Positions 7,440-16,857 are shown, counted from the stretch's first letter. The stretch: DNA of 54,163 nucleotides from UBA9715 sp045614225 (GCA_045614225.1 JAZLCO010000039.1:1-54163), one strand, 5' to 3'. The notes: generated by a model not told the origin, from the letters alone. Numbers and translations are program-made.

Positions 7440-8966
7440 CTATGCTCCCATCATCAAGAGCGACATTTCCAAATACACGCGCTCCTCGAAATCGTTCAAA
7501 TCGGCATCAGTCAAATCGTGTATGCGCTCGAGGCGATTGAGCAACGTCGAGCGTGCCACATACAGCGCCTCCGACGCCGCCGTAGCGTTGTAGCGGTAAC
7601 GCACGAAAACAGCAAGCGTATGCAGTAGTTCGGTTCCATGCTCCTCGTCATAATGTTCAAGCATCACCGCTGCTGGATGGCCAACATACTCAAGGGGCAT
7701 CTTTCCCCTGCTCTGCGAAAGCAACCAATCGAATGCATAGTCCTCAAATCGATAACACCAAAACGTCGGATTGACCACGCTACCATGTTTGTAGGCTATC
7801 AATGCCTGCGCCTTCGCTGCGCCGAGATCGCCCATGCTCTGGAACGGCCTGCTTATGCCCACTTTTGCAAGATTGTCACGCGCAATTTCGACCAGCTCGT
7901 GCAAGAAACCGCTCCCGAACGCCGGCGGCTGGTTTCCGATATCGGCAAGCATGAACAATCCGTCATCGAGCACGACGCAATATGACTGCGGCCAGGAAAG
8001 TTCGAACCTCCGAGCCAAATAACCATAGTCCTCTTTTCCTTCATGCGTGAAGCTTCTCTCGATGCGAACAACGAGATAATTATTGCCAACTTCATGCCCA
8101 GCTTCTGAAAGCATCGCATCAGCCTGAGCCGCATCGCCCCCTTCACCAGCCAGAAGCATGGTCAACATCGCCCGAACGCGTTCTCCCCCATGAGGCCCGA
8201 AGCCGAACGATCCGATGCGTGCGAAGAGCTCTTCGGTATATTTACCCAAGTATTCGAGAAGAAACTTGACATACCGGGCATTGAGAGCGCCGAATTCGTG
8301 TCGCATCACGAGCGTGCCAATAAGCCGTGCGCCGTTGAACAGGTTCTTCATGAAAAGATCGTTCGATCCTGGAACACTGGTCACGCGGCGACTTCTGCGC
8401 AAGTTGCGATATCCGCCAAATGACATGAACAAATCGACTGCATCGTCCTCGAACAGAATAGGCGCATGCAAGGATTCATCCGTCCTGTTGTCTTGCGAAT
8501 CATTCGACCAAGATTGGCAGACGATGCGGTATCCCTCGTCTATCAACGCACATGGAATGCCAGTTGAGCTTGTACACGCATCGATAAGGGACCGGAAATC
8601 AGCGTACGCATCAACGCACGCACGAAGTCGCGCATCAAGCCGTTCGTAATGCACGAAAACGCCTTGCAGAAAGTTGTAGAGATGCTGGAAAGGCACATCG
8701 GCCTTCACGTAGATGACAGAGAGACCAACATTACGCGCCGACTCTGCCGAAGCTTCACCAACGCAAATGCAAAGCGTATTTACCATGCTTGAACCATCGT
8801 TCACGCGTTCGTGGTCGGGGATGAGCACTGCATGACCGCTCATGTCAGACGAAACATCGTAGAGAATGGGGTAATCCACGGGCTTCACCTTTGACACGGC
8901 ATCGCCTTCCACCAACTCAAACTCCCGCACAAGCAGGTAAAGTATCACGGCGCCATCTAGTTTCAT
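7440..8966 (-). CDS. PucR-type transcriptional regulator
   Basis: The 508-residue protein is a PucR/CdaR-like regulator with a long sensory N-terminus and a C-terminal helix-turn-helix of the PucR type (TLAVFVRYRYNATAASEALYVARSTLLNRLERI). The middle has a GGDEF-like/GAF-like character but no clear catalytic motif. The start at 8966 is chosen because GGAG lies upstream and because the second PucR protein here also begins with MKL; a frame to 9035 would cover the operator and promoter. It is divergent from a UroD-fold methyltransferase, its likely target. Such regulators generally respond to the substrate of the neighbouring catabolic genes. Confidence 0.85.
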   Translation of the reverse strand: MKLDGAVILYLLVREFELVEGDAVSKVKPVDYPILYDVSSDMSGHAVLIPDHERVNDGSSMVNTLCICVGEASAESARNVGLSVIYVKADVPFQHLYNFLQGVFVHYERLDARLRACVDAYADFRSLIDACTSSTGIPCALIDEGYRIVCQSWSNDSQDNRTDESLHAPILFEDDAVDLFMSFGGYRNLRRSRRVTSVPGSNDLFMKNLFNGARLIGTLVMRHEFGALNARYVKFLLEYLGKYTEELFARIGSFGFGPHGGERVRAMLTMLLAGEGGDAAQADAMLSEAGHEVGNNYLVVRIERSFTHEGKEDYGYLARRFELSWPQSYCVVLDDGLFMLADIGNQPPAFGSGFLHELVEIARDNLAKVGISRPFQSMGDLGAAKAQALIAYKHGSVVNPTFWCYRFEDYAFDWLLSQSRGKMPLEYVGHPAAVMLEHYDEEHGTELLHTLAVFVRYRYNATAASEALYVARSTLLNRLERIHDLTDADLNDFEERVYLEMSLLMMGA

Positions 8967-8995
8967 GTCACTCCGCTCTCCACATGAACAAGCAT

Positions 8996-9043
8996 CACTA
9001 CAATTTGTAGTGTTAACTATAGCAATATTAGTCATATTGACAC
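8996..9043 (-). promoter_or_regulatory. Promoter and overlapping operator of the PucR gene
   Basis: A perfect dyad CACTACAA-T-TTGTAGTG (8996-9012) lies just downstream of a leftward -10 element TATAGT (9016-9021). A weak -35 (GTGTCA) is 16 bases further up. A bound protein would block this promoter, so autorepression is the natural reading. The rest of the 230-bp divergent region to 9196 shows no gene. Confidence 0.5.
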
Positions 9044-9196
9044 CAATAAATCTTCATTACGCTCTTTACAATTCCTATAACGAGCCTCTTTACGAGGTAT
9101 TACGATGCAAGGCATTCTCATATGAACAATGCATCCAAACGATGCAAATCGCCCATGTGGTGAATGCGACAAGGGACGTGCGAACAGGAGGAACAC

Positions 9197-10249
9197 ATGC
9201 TTACAGCGAAAGAGAACCTGCGCCAAACCATCATCGACGGAGGAAAACCCGACCGCTTCTCCAACAACTACGAGGGCATCTACCTGATGATGCACCCGTG
9301 GATCATGCATTCGGGGGCCTTGCTCGCACCTGGTGACAAGGGCAAGGTCAACGCATGGGGCGTCACGATGGACTTCCCTGCCCACACTCCTGGCGCTTTC
9401 CCTGTCCACACGCCTGACAAGGTCGTCGTGAAGGACATCGAGGACTGGAAGGACTACGTGAAGGCACCACCGACCACGTTCGCCGAGGCTGAATGGGAGG
9501 AATTCCAGAAGCAGTACGAGGAAGTCACCAATTCTGGCAAGGCGTACGCAGCCCCCCTTTACGTGACCGGCCTGTTCGAGATGTCGCACTATCTGTGCGC
9601 CATCGACGACGCCCTCGTGTACTACATGACGAACCCCGACGAGATGCACGAACTGCTGAAATACATCACCGAGTTCGAGCTGCGCATTGCCGAGGGTATC
9701 TGCGACCACTTGCACCCCGAAGCGATCTTCCATCACGACGACTGGGGCACCGAGAACAACTCGTTCCTGCGCCCCGAGATGTTCGCCGATTATTTTGTCG
9801 AACCTTACAAGGAGATTTACGGGTACTACCACGACCACGGCGTCGAGTTCGTCTTCCACCACAACGACAGCTATTCGGCCAACCTCGTGCCCTACATGAT
9901 CGAAATGGGCATCGACGTGTGGCAGGGCAACATGGAGTCGAACGACACGAAGGCAATGCTCGAGAAATACAAGGGCCAGATCGCGTTCATGGGCAACATC
10001 GACAACAAGGACGTCGACTTCCAGGGCTGGACGCCCGAAGACGTGGAGCGCGTCGCCTACGAGCACTTGGACGGCTACGATTTCCAGAGCTACATCCCGT
10101 GCATCACTCAGGGTGGTCCGGGCTCCACGTTCAGCGGCACCTACGTCGAGTTGTGCAAGTACATCGACCAGTACAACTGCGAAAAGTTCGGTTTCACCCA
10201 GCAAGAGATCGAAGACGCACGTCTTCCGTTGCAGGTGATCTTCGGCTAA
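9197..10249 (+). CDS. UroD-fold corrinoid-dependent methyltransferase
   Basis: The 350-residue protein has the uroporphyrinogen decarboxylase fold used by MtaA/MtbA-type methyltransferases. It lacks the UroD substrate signature and also the MtaA zinc motif (HxC...C). It has instead HHDDWGT (residues 179-185) and HHNDS (221-225), and one cysteine in IPCITQGG (302), followed by PYMIEMGIDVWQG. The second UroD-fold protein in this window shares the first two motifs. A role in moving a methyl group from a small donor to the corrinoid protein encoded nearby is likely; the donor is unknown. The start at 9197 follows AGGAGG. A PucR regulator is divergent. Confidence 0.8.
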   Translation: MLTAKENLRQTIIDGGKPDRFSNNYEGIYLMMHPWIMHSGALLAPGDKGKVNAWGVTMDFPAHTPGAFPVHTPDKVVVKDIEDWKDYVKAPPTTFAEAEWEEFQKQYEEVTNSGKAYAAPLYVTGLFEMSHYLCAIDDALVYYMTNPDEMHELLKYITEFELRIAEGICDHLHPEAIFHHDDWGTENNSFLRPEMFADYFVEPYKEIYGYYHDHGVEFVFHHNDSYSANLVPYMIEMGIDVWQGNMESNDTKAMLEKYKGQIAFMGNIDNKDVDFQGWTPEDVERVAYEHLDGYDFQSYIPCITQGGPGSTFSGTYVELCKYIDQYNCEKFGFTQQEIEDARLPLQVIFG

Positions 10250-10283
10250 ACAGATTCGAACAAGCTGGAGGTTCCGCGCATAC

Positions 10284-10314
10284 GAAGGACCCTGCTTCAG
10301 CAGGGTCCTTCTTT
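10284..10314 (+). terminator. Rho-independent terminator of the first methyltransferase gene
   Basis: A 12-bp perfect stem (GAAGGACCCTGC and its complement) with a TTCA loop is followed by TTT. It lies 34 bases after the stop and ends a single-gene transcript. Confidence 0.85.
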
Positions 10315-10342
10315 CGCAGATGTCTGATAGCATGACGGTGCC

Positions 10343-11590
10343 ATGACAAACAATCCATCCCATAACAACCGAGAAGCGTGGCTTTGCCGACCGCAGCCAA
10401 AACTGGGGGCAATGGGCCTCATCACGTTCATCATTCTGGCAAACACCATCATTCCATTTTCGATTGACATGTACACGCCGGCCGTACCGTCGTTGCCAGG
10501 CTATTTCGAAACAACTGAATGGATGGTCAACTTCACGCTCATGGGCTTTTTCCTGTTCTTGACCATTTCATCGCTTCTCATCGGCCCGATATCAGACAAG
10601 CTAGGACGGAAACCCGTACTTGTCGCAAGCATCGCAATTTACACAGCCGGCGGTGCTCTATGCGCGATTGCGCCAAACATCTTGATGCTCATCGGTGCAC
10701 GACTCGTGCAGGCCACTGGCGCGGGAGGCATCACTTCCGTCAGCATGGCGCTTGTCAAGGACTGCTTCGTGGCGGAGCGCCGCGAGCGCATGATAGCAAT
10801 CATTCAGGTGCTCGCCGTTGTGGGGCCGGTGATCGCACCGCTCATCGGCGGATTCTTGCTTCGGTTCTTCTCGTGGCGAGCTTCGTTTGTCACCCTTGCA
10901 GCGCTTGGCGCCATTTGCCTCGTGTTCGGCATCCTGTTCGAAGAAAGCCTGCCTGTTGAAGAGCGGAAAGACGTGGGCTTGTTTACTGCTCTGGGAGGAC
11001 TCGTAACCGTTGGGCGCAACCCTTCCTTCACGGTGCTGCTCGTCACGCTTTCGTTGTTCAACGTAGCCTTCACAGCATACCTGGCTGTTGCATCGTATAT
11101 CTACGTTGACACGTTTGGCACAACACCACAGCAATACACCTACTTTTTCGCCGTTACAGCAGCGTTCACCGCACTCGGCCCGTTCATCTGGGTAAGAGCA
11201 AGCAAGAAAGTTGCTCCGCGCATGTTCACGAACGTCATGATGGCGCTTGCGTTTGTCGCCGCCATTGCGATTTTGACTGTTGGCGAGTCGTCGGTATTTT
11301 CGTTCTGCGCCGCATTCATCTTGTTCGCAACTTTGCAGAGCGCCATCCGCCCGTACATGGTAAACATTTTGCTTTCGCAGCAGGAAGGCGATACGGGTAG
11401 CGCTTCGTCACTCATCAGTTTCATGGTCAGCATATTCGGCGTCATCGGCATGGGCGTTATCGTCGCTCCATGGCCCAACTACATTTTTGGCCTCGGTGCC
11501 ATCATGCTTATATGCGCGATTCTGTCATGTGCGCTTTGGGTTTACCTTCTGCATTCTCCCCGCACTCACATAGAGGAATTCGACAAGTAG
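10343..11590 (+). CDS. MFS transporter, Bcr/CflA-like drug:proton antiporter
   Basis: The 415-residue protein has 12 predicted membrane segments and the sequence character of the Bcr/CflA subfamily. Segment 1 carries the typical SIDMYTPAVPSLPGYF, the loop after segment 2 is GPISDKLGRKPVL, and segment 5 has VVGPVIAPLIGGFLL. Members export chloramphenicol, bicyclomycin or other compounds; here the cargo could equally be an aromatic metabolite. The start is uncertain: ATG at 10343 has no good ribosome site, whereas ATG at 10412 follows GGGGG and would remove 23 residues before segment 1. A terminator separates it from the methyltransferase. Confidence 0.82.
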   Translation: MTNNPSHNNREAWLCRPQPKLGAMGLITFIILANTIIPFSIDMYTPAVPSLPGYFETTEWMVNFTLMGFFLFLTISSLLIGPISDKLGRKPVLVASIAIYTAGGALCAIAPNILMLIGARLVQATGAGGITSVSMALVKDCFVAERRERMIAIIQVLAVVGPVIAPLIGGFLLRFFSWRASFVTLAALGAICLVFGILFEESLPVEERKDVGLFTALGGLVTVGRNPSFTVLLVTLSLFNVAFTAYLAVASYIYVDTFGTTPQQYTYFFAVTAAFTALGPFIWVRASKKVAPRMFTNVMMALAFVAAIAILTVGESSVFSFCAAFILFATLQSAIRPYMVNILLSQQEGDTGSASSLISFMVSIFGVIGMGVIVAPWPNYIFGLGAIMLICAILSCALWVYLLHSPRTHIEEFDK

Positions 11591-11611
11591 ACCATGCTGC
11601 TTCTTCGCGTC

Positions 11612-11657
11612 TTCCCGCTGGGAAATCACCTGTGATCAAAACGAACTCTCGCGGGAA
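11612..11657. repeat. Degenerate copies of the dispersed palindromic repeat
   Basis: TTCCCGCTGGGAA followed by ATCAC (11612-11629) and CTCGCGGGAA (11648-11657) are decayed forms of the TTCCCCGCGGGAA family. They lie between the convergent transporter and corrinoid-protein genes. Confidence 0.45.
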
Positions 11658-11673
11658 AGTGCATGTGCACACA

Positions 11674-11708
11674 TAAAAATGGAAGCCGCCCGATTTTGGG
11701 CGGCTTCC
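11674..11708 (-). terminator. Rho-independent terminator of the corrinoid protein gene
   Basis: Read leftward, an 11-bp perfect stem (GGAAGCCGCCC and its complement, 6-base loop) runs into ATTTTT. It lies 30 bases past the corrinoid protein stop. Confidence 0.85.
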
Positions 11709-11737
11709 GGAGAGCGAGTTGTTCGCAACAGTATGGC

Positions 11738-12367
11738 TTAGAAGAACTCGACAATCTTTGCAGCGGCGGAACCAGCATCGGGGGTGTAGGCGTCAGCGCC
11801 AACCTCGTCAGCGAATTCCTGGGTGACAGGAGCGCCACCGATCATGATCTTGACCTGGTCGCGCAGACCGGCCTCGGCGAGAGCCTTGATGGTCGCGTCG
11901 ATGGACGGCATGGTGGTGGTCAGCAGAGCGGAGAGGCACACAACCTTGCACTCGGGATGAGCACCAACGTACTCGACGAACTTCTCGGGAGCCACGTCAA
12001 CGCCGAGGTCAGCAACCTCAACGCCCTTGCCCTCGATGAGCATGCGGACGAGGTTCTTGCCGATGTCATGCATGTCGCCAGCAACGGTGCCGATGACAGC
12101 GAAGCCGAGCGGCTCGGTGCCGCCAGCAGCCAGGGCCGGCTTCAGGACCTCAGTACCAGCGTTCATTGCGCGAGCTGCAACGAGCATCTCGGGAACGAAG
12201 CACTCGCCCCTCGTAAAGCGATCGCCGATGATGCCCATGGCGTCGATCATAGCGTCGAGGATTTCCTGCGGATCGATACCCTCGTCCAGAGCCTGCTGTA
12301 CGAGCGGACCGGTTTCCTTCCTCTTACCCTTCATTGTTTTCTCGCGGAGATCGTCGAGCAGTGCCAT
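11738..12367 (-). CDS. Corrinoid (B12-binding) methyl-carrier protein
   Basis: The 209-residue protein is a methyltransferase corrinoid protein of the MtaC/MtbC/MttC type. A helical cap domain (residues 1-85) precedes a Rossmann-like B12-binding domain (88-209). The lower-ligand motif D98-x-H100-x2-G103 (GDMHDIG) is intact, as are the LSALLTTTM and GGAPVT loops that hold the nucleotide tail. The histidine replaces dimethylbenzimidazole on cobalt, as needed for Co(I)/methyl-Co(III) cycling. It has its own promoter and a terminator. The neighbouring reactivating protein and THF methyltransferase are its natural partners. Confidence 0.93.
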   Translation of the reverse strand: MALLDDLREKTMKGKRKETGPLVQQALDEGIDPQEILDAMIDAMGIIGDRFTRGECFVPEMLVAARAMNAGTEVLKPALAAGGTEPLGFAVIGTVAGDMHDIGKNLVRMLIEGKGVEVADLGVDVAPEKFVEYVGAHPECKVVCLSALLTTTMPSIDATIKALAEAGLRDQVKIMIGGAPVTQEFADEVGADAYTPDAGSAAAKIVEFF

Positions 12368-12420
12368 TGTAAACCCCTTTCATAAAAGTAACTTTGAGCT
12401 GCATTGATTGCTATGGTCAT

Positions 12421-12449
12421 AAAATATCTTTATTACCTTTGAGCGTCAA
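12421..12449 (-). promoter_or_regulatory. Sigma-70-like promoter of the corrinoid protein gene
   Basis: Read leftward, TTGACG (12444-12449) and TATTTT (12421-12426) are 17 bases apart and lie about 54 bases before the start codon. The remaining AT-rich sequence up to the hydantoinase stop (12450-12615) holds no gene and no clear terminator. Confidence 0.6.
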
Positions 12450-12615
12450 TACGTGCATAAGCATTTCATGCAATCTGCACTAATGATTTCTTTGAGCTCA
12501 ATTACGACCACACGCTAGCCAATGGCCAATCCAAAAATTAGATCAACCGCCCAGCATGCTCAAGCTGATCAGTCTTAAAATTCAATCGTACTGGCCAAAC
12601 GCCGAATCTGTTCCG

Positions 12616-14622
12616 TTAACCTGCCAAAGCCGTGACGACCCATTCGCGTACGACGGTCATCGTCCCCATTGCGAGATAATCGATTCGTTTCTCGTCGACT
12701 GTGCAATCGAGGTTTCCAACAGCACCGCGCCTCCGCGCTTCGACAAGCGCTTGCTCGCGCGCCAGTTTCTTAGCAGCCTCCAATGCCCGTTCGCCCTCTT
12801 CAAACGTCAGCGTCTTCTCGCTTCCGCACACTTGGTAATAAGAAACGACACCACTCGATTCGCGTATCGGGTTTACGCGGACGCTCGTCTCGACCACCAC
12901 ACGCGAAGCAGCCGCGCCGATGGCGTTCGCAACCTCGGCATGCTTTGGTATGATAGGCTCAACGTTGAGCGCACTTGCAGCTTCTTCGAGAAACACATGA
13001 GTTGGAGCTCCGATTCCAATGAAGCATGCATTGCCTGAAAAGCGCACGTCGAACGTATGAGATTCATCATCGTGCCTACGCTCCCATGCCCGTTTTGCGA
13101 GATCGTGCATTTGGGCGTCAAGCTTCGTCGCGCCTTTCGGCCAGAACACATCTTGCGAGAACACGCCCAGCGCTTGCTCGAACAGGCGGAACTCCGCAAG
13201 TTCGTACACCTCTTCGACGAGCTTGGCAATTTCGGCCTCGTCTTCGATCGCCTTTTTCCCTCGATACGATTTCAACAGGCATTGCGCACCAAGTCGTGAC
13301 GCCTCGACGTCGAACTGGTCGAAATCGCCTTTCAAATGCATGGCATCAGTCGGAGTGAACCCGCAGCGCATGACAACACCTTCGTCCTCGAGCTGCTGGA
13401 GCCGCAACCCCGTTATTGCCGCACGATCGCTGTACAGCAGCAACGGCCCTTCTCTCAATATCTCGATCAAGCGCCTATCGGGCTCGCGGAAGCGGGAAAG
13501 ATCCCCGGGATTGCGCATGAGATACAGAAACTCGTAACGCGAGTAGAAATCGATGGGAGCGCTTTGGAGATACCATTTCAACGCTTGCTTGATATGGGGC
13601 CAACGTTCCGCAGCGATGCAGAGCGGCGTCACTTTGCGCGTACCCAATTCGAGCCGGCTGTTCTTGGTATAACGCACGACCGTATCTCCGCCCAAGGCAA
13701 TCGTGTCGATAGCAACGCCCGCGACTTGAGTCTTCCAACCGCCGATGATAATGCCGTCCGTCCTGTTAGGACGTCCCTCGTGAACGATGGACATGTCGGA
13801 CGTCGTACCGCCGATATCCACAATCAGACTTTCGGGGACCCCTGCGAGGACCTGCGCACCTGTAATCGACGCTGCCGGCCCTGACAGTATGGTCTCGACG
13901 GGCCTCGTGCGAGCAAGTTCTGCGGACATCAGCGTGCCATCGCTGCGCACAACGGAGACGGGTGCGGAAATGCCCCTCTCGGCAAGCGCATCGTCAATCG
14001 CATCGAGGAAATCCTCGATGACGGGAACAAGCCTTGCGTTGAGAAGCGCGGTTGCCCCACGGCCGATGACATTTGGCTCCACCGCCACGGTCGTTGCTTC
14101 GACCACGAGCTTGCCAAACCGGTTTTTCAGGAATTCGGCACCGCTGTGCTCGACGATGGAACCGTTGTTCAACGCATACAGACTTGCGATACCAAACGAC
14201 TCTGCATTTTCGAAAAACGAGGGGTTGCTTTCATAGAGCGCTTCCCAATCGGGAACGGTCACTTCGCTTCCATCGAACGAACCGACGAACTCTGTCGTGA
14301 TCACGTCTTCATACGGAATGCCGAAAACCCGATCCGCTTCGACGCGATGGAGAATCTCATCGGTTGAACCAACGATGATGAGCTTGGCGCGCCCGCCCTT
14401 GCCCTCGACGCAGGCGTTGGTGGCCAAAGTAGTCGACAACGCTACATGGTCTGCCTGGACAAGGACTTCGCGTGGAATACCATCCATTGCCGCAATGATG
14501 CCGCGGGCAAGGTTTTCCTTGGTCGTAAGCGCTTTCGCTTTTGCCAGCACCTGCAGATTATCGGTGTCGATGACCACGGCGTCCGTGTATGTGCCACCGG
14601 TGTCGATGCCCAACCGTATCAT
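12616..14622 (-). CDS. Hydantoinase/oxoprolinase-family (ASKHA) protein
   Basis: The 668-residue protein matches the hydantoinase A/oxoprolinase family, ATP-dependent enzymes that open lactam or hydantoin rings. The N-terminal domain begins with the ATP-loop IDTGGTYTDAVVID, the centre has LIVDIGGTTSDMSIVHEG and GGWKTQVAGVAIDTIALGGD, and the C-terminal part contains GIGAPTHVFL. The usual partner hydantoinase B is absent. It lies 15 bases after the DUF2284 gene, inside the run that also encodes the corrinoid-reactivating protein. An ATPase acting on the corrinoid or methyltransferase, or an enzyme preparing an N-methylated substrate such as a hydantoin or creatinine-like compound, are both possible. 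Confidence 0.8.
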   Translation of the reverse strand: MIRLGIDTGGTYTDAVVIDTDNLQVLAKAKALTTKENLARGIIAAMDGIPREVLVQADHVALSTTLATNACVEGKGGRAKLIIVGSTDEILHRVEADRVFGIPYEDVITTEFVGSFDGSEVTVPDWEALYESNPSFFENAESFGIASLYALNNGSIVEHSGAEFLKNRFGKLVVEATTVAVEPNVIGRGATALLNARLVPVIEDFLDAIDDALAERGISAPVSVVRSDGTLMSAELARTRPVETILSGPAASITGAQVLAGVPESLIVDIGGTTSDMSIVHEGRPNRTDGIIIGGWKTQVAGVAIDTIALGGDTVVRYTKNSRLELGTRKVTPLCIAAERWPHIKQALKWYLQSAPIDFYSRYEFLYLMRNPGDLSRFREPDRRLIEILREGPLLLYSDRAAITGLRLQQLEDEGVVMRCGFTPTDAMHLKGDFDQFDVEASRLGAQCLLKSYRGKKAIEDEAEIAKLVEEVYELAEFRLFEQALGVFSQDVFWPKGATKLDAQMHDLAKRAWERRHDDESHTFDVRFSGNACFIGIGAPTHVFLEEAASALNVEPIIPKHAEVANAIGAAASRVVVETSVRVNPIRESSGVVSYYQVCGSEKTLTFEEGERALEAAKKLAREQALVEARRRGAVGNLDCTVDEKRIDYLAMGTMTVVREWVVTALAG

Positions 14623-14637
14623 GCTGCCGCCTCCTTG

Positions 14638-15174
14638 TTAGTTGTACAAAACGCAGCTTGTATAAGCGATGGTGTTCTTGCCGTGGTTATAGGGGATGCC
14701 GGCTTGGCGGCACGTTTCGGCAACAAGCACCCCTGAAGCCGACATCGATACGAACCGCTTATCCGGGAACCGGCATGGCTCATCAGGGTACGTGCACATC
14801 TTGCAATTCCTGCACTGAGCAGACGACAATGTCATGACTTCCGTGCCCAACCCTGCAGCATCGAGATCTTCGAGCAGCTTGTAGAAACGTTCATCCTGTT
14901 TTACTGCAGTTTCGATGATGGTCTCGCCATCAAACTCGTCCTCGAGCTGCCCGACCGATTGAACGACCGCGCAGTGCGCGTACTCGTGCATCTGGCGCTC
15001 GATATCGTGAATGTCGCCGCAGCCCGGCGGACACACCCAGCTCTTGTCATATTTATGGCACTTGTCCGCCTCGCACATTTGACGCACTTCTTCAAGAACC
15101 TTCAGATCAGACGCAGCACACGTCCCCACGCAATCGAAGCCTTGCTTCTCGATCAACTCCATAACCGTGCTCAT
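14638..15174 (-). CDS. DUF2284 predicted metal-binding protein
   Basis: The 178-residue cysteine-rich protein matches DUF2284. Cysteines fall in two groups: C34, C39, C48 and C52 (WVCPPGCGD), and a ferredoxin-like C121-x2-C124-x2-C127-x6-C134 (QCRNCKMCTYPDEPC). At least one Fe-S cluster is likely. GGGAGG precedes the start. It is encoded between the corrinoid-reactivating protein and the hydantoinase-like protein, with short spacers, so one transcript is likely. A role in delivering electrons for corrinoid reduction would fit but is not established. Confidence 0.82.
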   Translation of the reverse strand: MSTVMELIEKQGFDCVGTCAASDLKVLEEVRQMCEADKCHKYDKSWVCPPGCGDIHDIERQMHEYAHCAVVQSVGQLEDEFDGETIIETAVKQDERFYKLLEDLDAAGLGTEVMTLSSAQCRNCKMCTYPDEPCRFPDKRFVSMSASGVLVAETCRQAGIPYNHGKNTIAYTSCVLYN

Positions 15175-15253
15175 GAACGCCTCCCTTGCCTGATTTCTGG
15201 TGCAGCGCGCCGTCTTTAACGTGCTCCTCTCAACGCAGCCGTTCCCACGTTAA

Positions 15254-16762
15254 TCAATCTTGTTCGAATTCCATCATCTGGATGTAGTAGTCGTTGAACT
15301 CGGCTGACAGTGACAACTCCAAGTAATCGCATAAATCGACGATGTGCGCCTCGCGCTCACGCGCCGTGTTCGAAAGCACGAGGGCAGTCGCGCCTTCGCC
15401 CGAGGTGTTTCCTACACTCTTGGCGCACGGCAGCAGCTCGGCTGGGAACAAACCAATGGCAGCTGCAGAGTCGAGGTTCAGATAAGCTCCGAAACCTCCT
15501 GCGATGTCGAGCGTCTCGATACTTGACACTTCGATGTCGGCTGCATCTACCATCGTAAGAATGCCCGCGCATACGGCCGCTTTGGCAAGCTGCAAGCTGC
15601 GCACATCGTTTTGGGTAATGTAGACGGAGTGATCATCAGTCAGATAAAACACGTTGCCGTCATTCTCGACTCCCATATAGCGCGTAATCGGCCCGTCCAG
15701 CTCATCAGCCTCGAGCAAGAAGCCCGTATCGTCGACAACGCCCATGCGGACCATGAGCGCCACGGCATCGATGACGCCTGTGCCGCACACGCCGATGGGA
15801 TCAACGTCACCCACAACCGAGGTTTTCAATTCGCCGTTTTCAAACGCCACTTTCGAGATGGCGCCAGGCGATGCCGGCATGCCGAACAGAATGTTGGCAC
15901 CCTCGAACACAGGACCTGCCGCCGTAGCGCAACATACGATGCGGCCATCATGGGCAAGCGCCATCTCACCATTCGTGCCCAAATCGAGGAACAGGTGCGT
16001 ACCTGTGCGGTCAAGCTCGCATGCGAGCATGCCAGCCGTGATGTCGCCGCCCACATATCCGGCGATGCAGCGCGTGAAATAGCACAACCCCAGGCCGTCG
16101 ATTTCGCGAACGTCACCGAACAGCGACAGCGGCGTGAACGGGTTCACGCCAATGGTGTCAGGCGGCAAGCCTGCTGCGATATGTTGCATGACCGTATTGC
16201 CTGCGATGGCGACTGCAGAAACATCTGTAGATTCCACATGAGCAGCCTTACACAACTTTGCCTTCATCTCGCACAGTGCATCTTGAATGATGCTCGTCAT
16301 CAAGTCGAGCTTTCCATCGACGCTCGCAGAAATGCGGCTGATGACATCGCTTCCGAATGCAATTTGGGGATTCGGCCTGCCCACCGTGGCAAGTCGCTCG
16401 CCTGTCGCAAGATCATGCAGATGCGCCACGACGGTGGTGGTTCCGATATCGATAGCCATGCCAAAGCCTTCGATTCCGCTGTCAAGCGGAAACTCCTGAG
16501 CGACACCGCTTTGCAGGACCTCCATGGTGCCCGCACGTTCGACGACAACCTCCATACCATCGCTGACGGGAGTTGTGCACGCCAAACGGTAGCTGAGTCC
16601 CGAATCATCCTTGACGAGCACTTGGCAGCGACGGCATTTCCCTACTCCGCCGCACGTTGCTTGGATGTCGACTCGCTGGGCTTGTAGCACATCGAGTACG
16701 GTCTGTCCTGGCTGAGCCTCGACCTCGCGATGAACTCCAGCATCATCGATGAATAGTTTCAT
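15254..16762 (-). CDS. Corrinoid-reactivating protein (2Fe-2S plus ASKHA ATPase, DUF4445)
   Basis: The 502-residue protein has an N-terminal plant-type 2Fe-2S ferredoxin domain with ligands C37-x5-C43-x2-C46-x15-C62, a linker, and a large C-terminal ASKHA-type ATPase domain beginning at about residue 99 (AIDIGTTTVVAHLHD). This is the layout of RACo/RamA-type activators. They use ATP and a low-potential electron donor to return accidentally oxidised Co(II) corrinoid to Co(I). The start at 16762 is taken because it begins the ferredoxin domain and follows GAAAGG; a longer frame reaches 16831. It is followed by the DUF2284 and hydantoinase-like genes. Confidence 0.92.
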   Translation of the reverse strand: MKLFIDDAGVHREVEAQPGQTVLDVLQAQRVDIQATCGGVGKCRRCQVLVKDDSGLSYRLACTTPVSDGMEVVVERAGTMEVLQSGVAQEFPLDSGIEGFGMAIDIGTTTVVAHLHDLATGERLATVGRPNPQIAFGSDVISRISASVDGKLDLMTSIIQDALCEMKAKLCKAAHVESTDVSAVAIAGNTVMQHIAAGLPPDTIGVNPFTPLSLFGDVREIDGLGLCYFTRCIAGYVGGDITAGMLACELDRTGTHLFLDLGTNGEMALAHDGRIVCCATAAGPVFEGANILFGMPASPGAISKVAFENGELKTSVVGDVDPIGVCGTGVIDAVALMVRMGVVDDTGFLLEADELDGPITRYMGVENDGNVFYLTDDHSVYITQNDVRSLQLAKAAVCAGILTMVDAADIEVSSIETLDIAGGFGAYLNLDSAAAIGLFPAELLPCAKSVGNTSGEGATALVLSNTAREREAHIVDLCDYLELSLSAEFNDYYIQMMEFEQD

Positions 16763-16857
16763 GAAAAACGCGCCTTTCGAAACATGGTACGTCGGAACCC
16801 CGTTGCAGCAATACGAAACAACCTTGATCAATTACTCCACTTCACCTGGTCCCATTA

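Noticed and set aside
9032..10363. A 443-codon open frame on the minus strand
   Set aside because: It mirrors the UroD-fold methyltransferase gene and shows no recognisable family.
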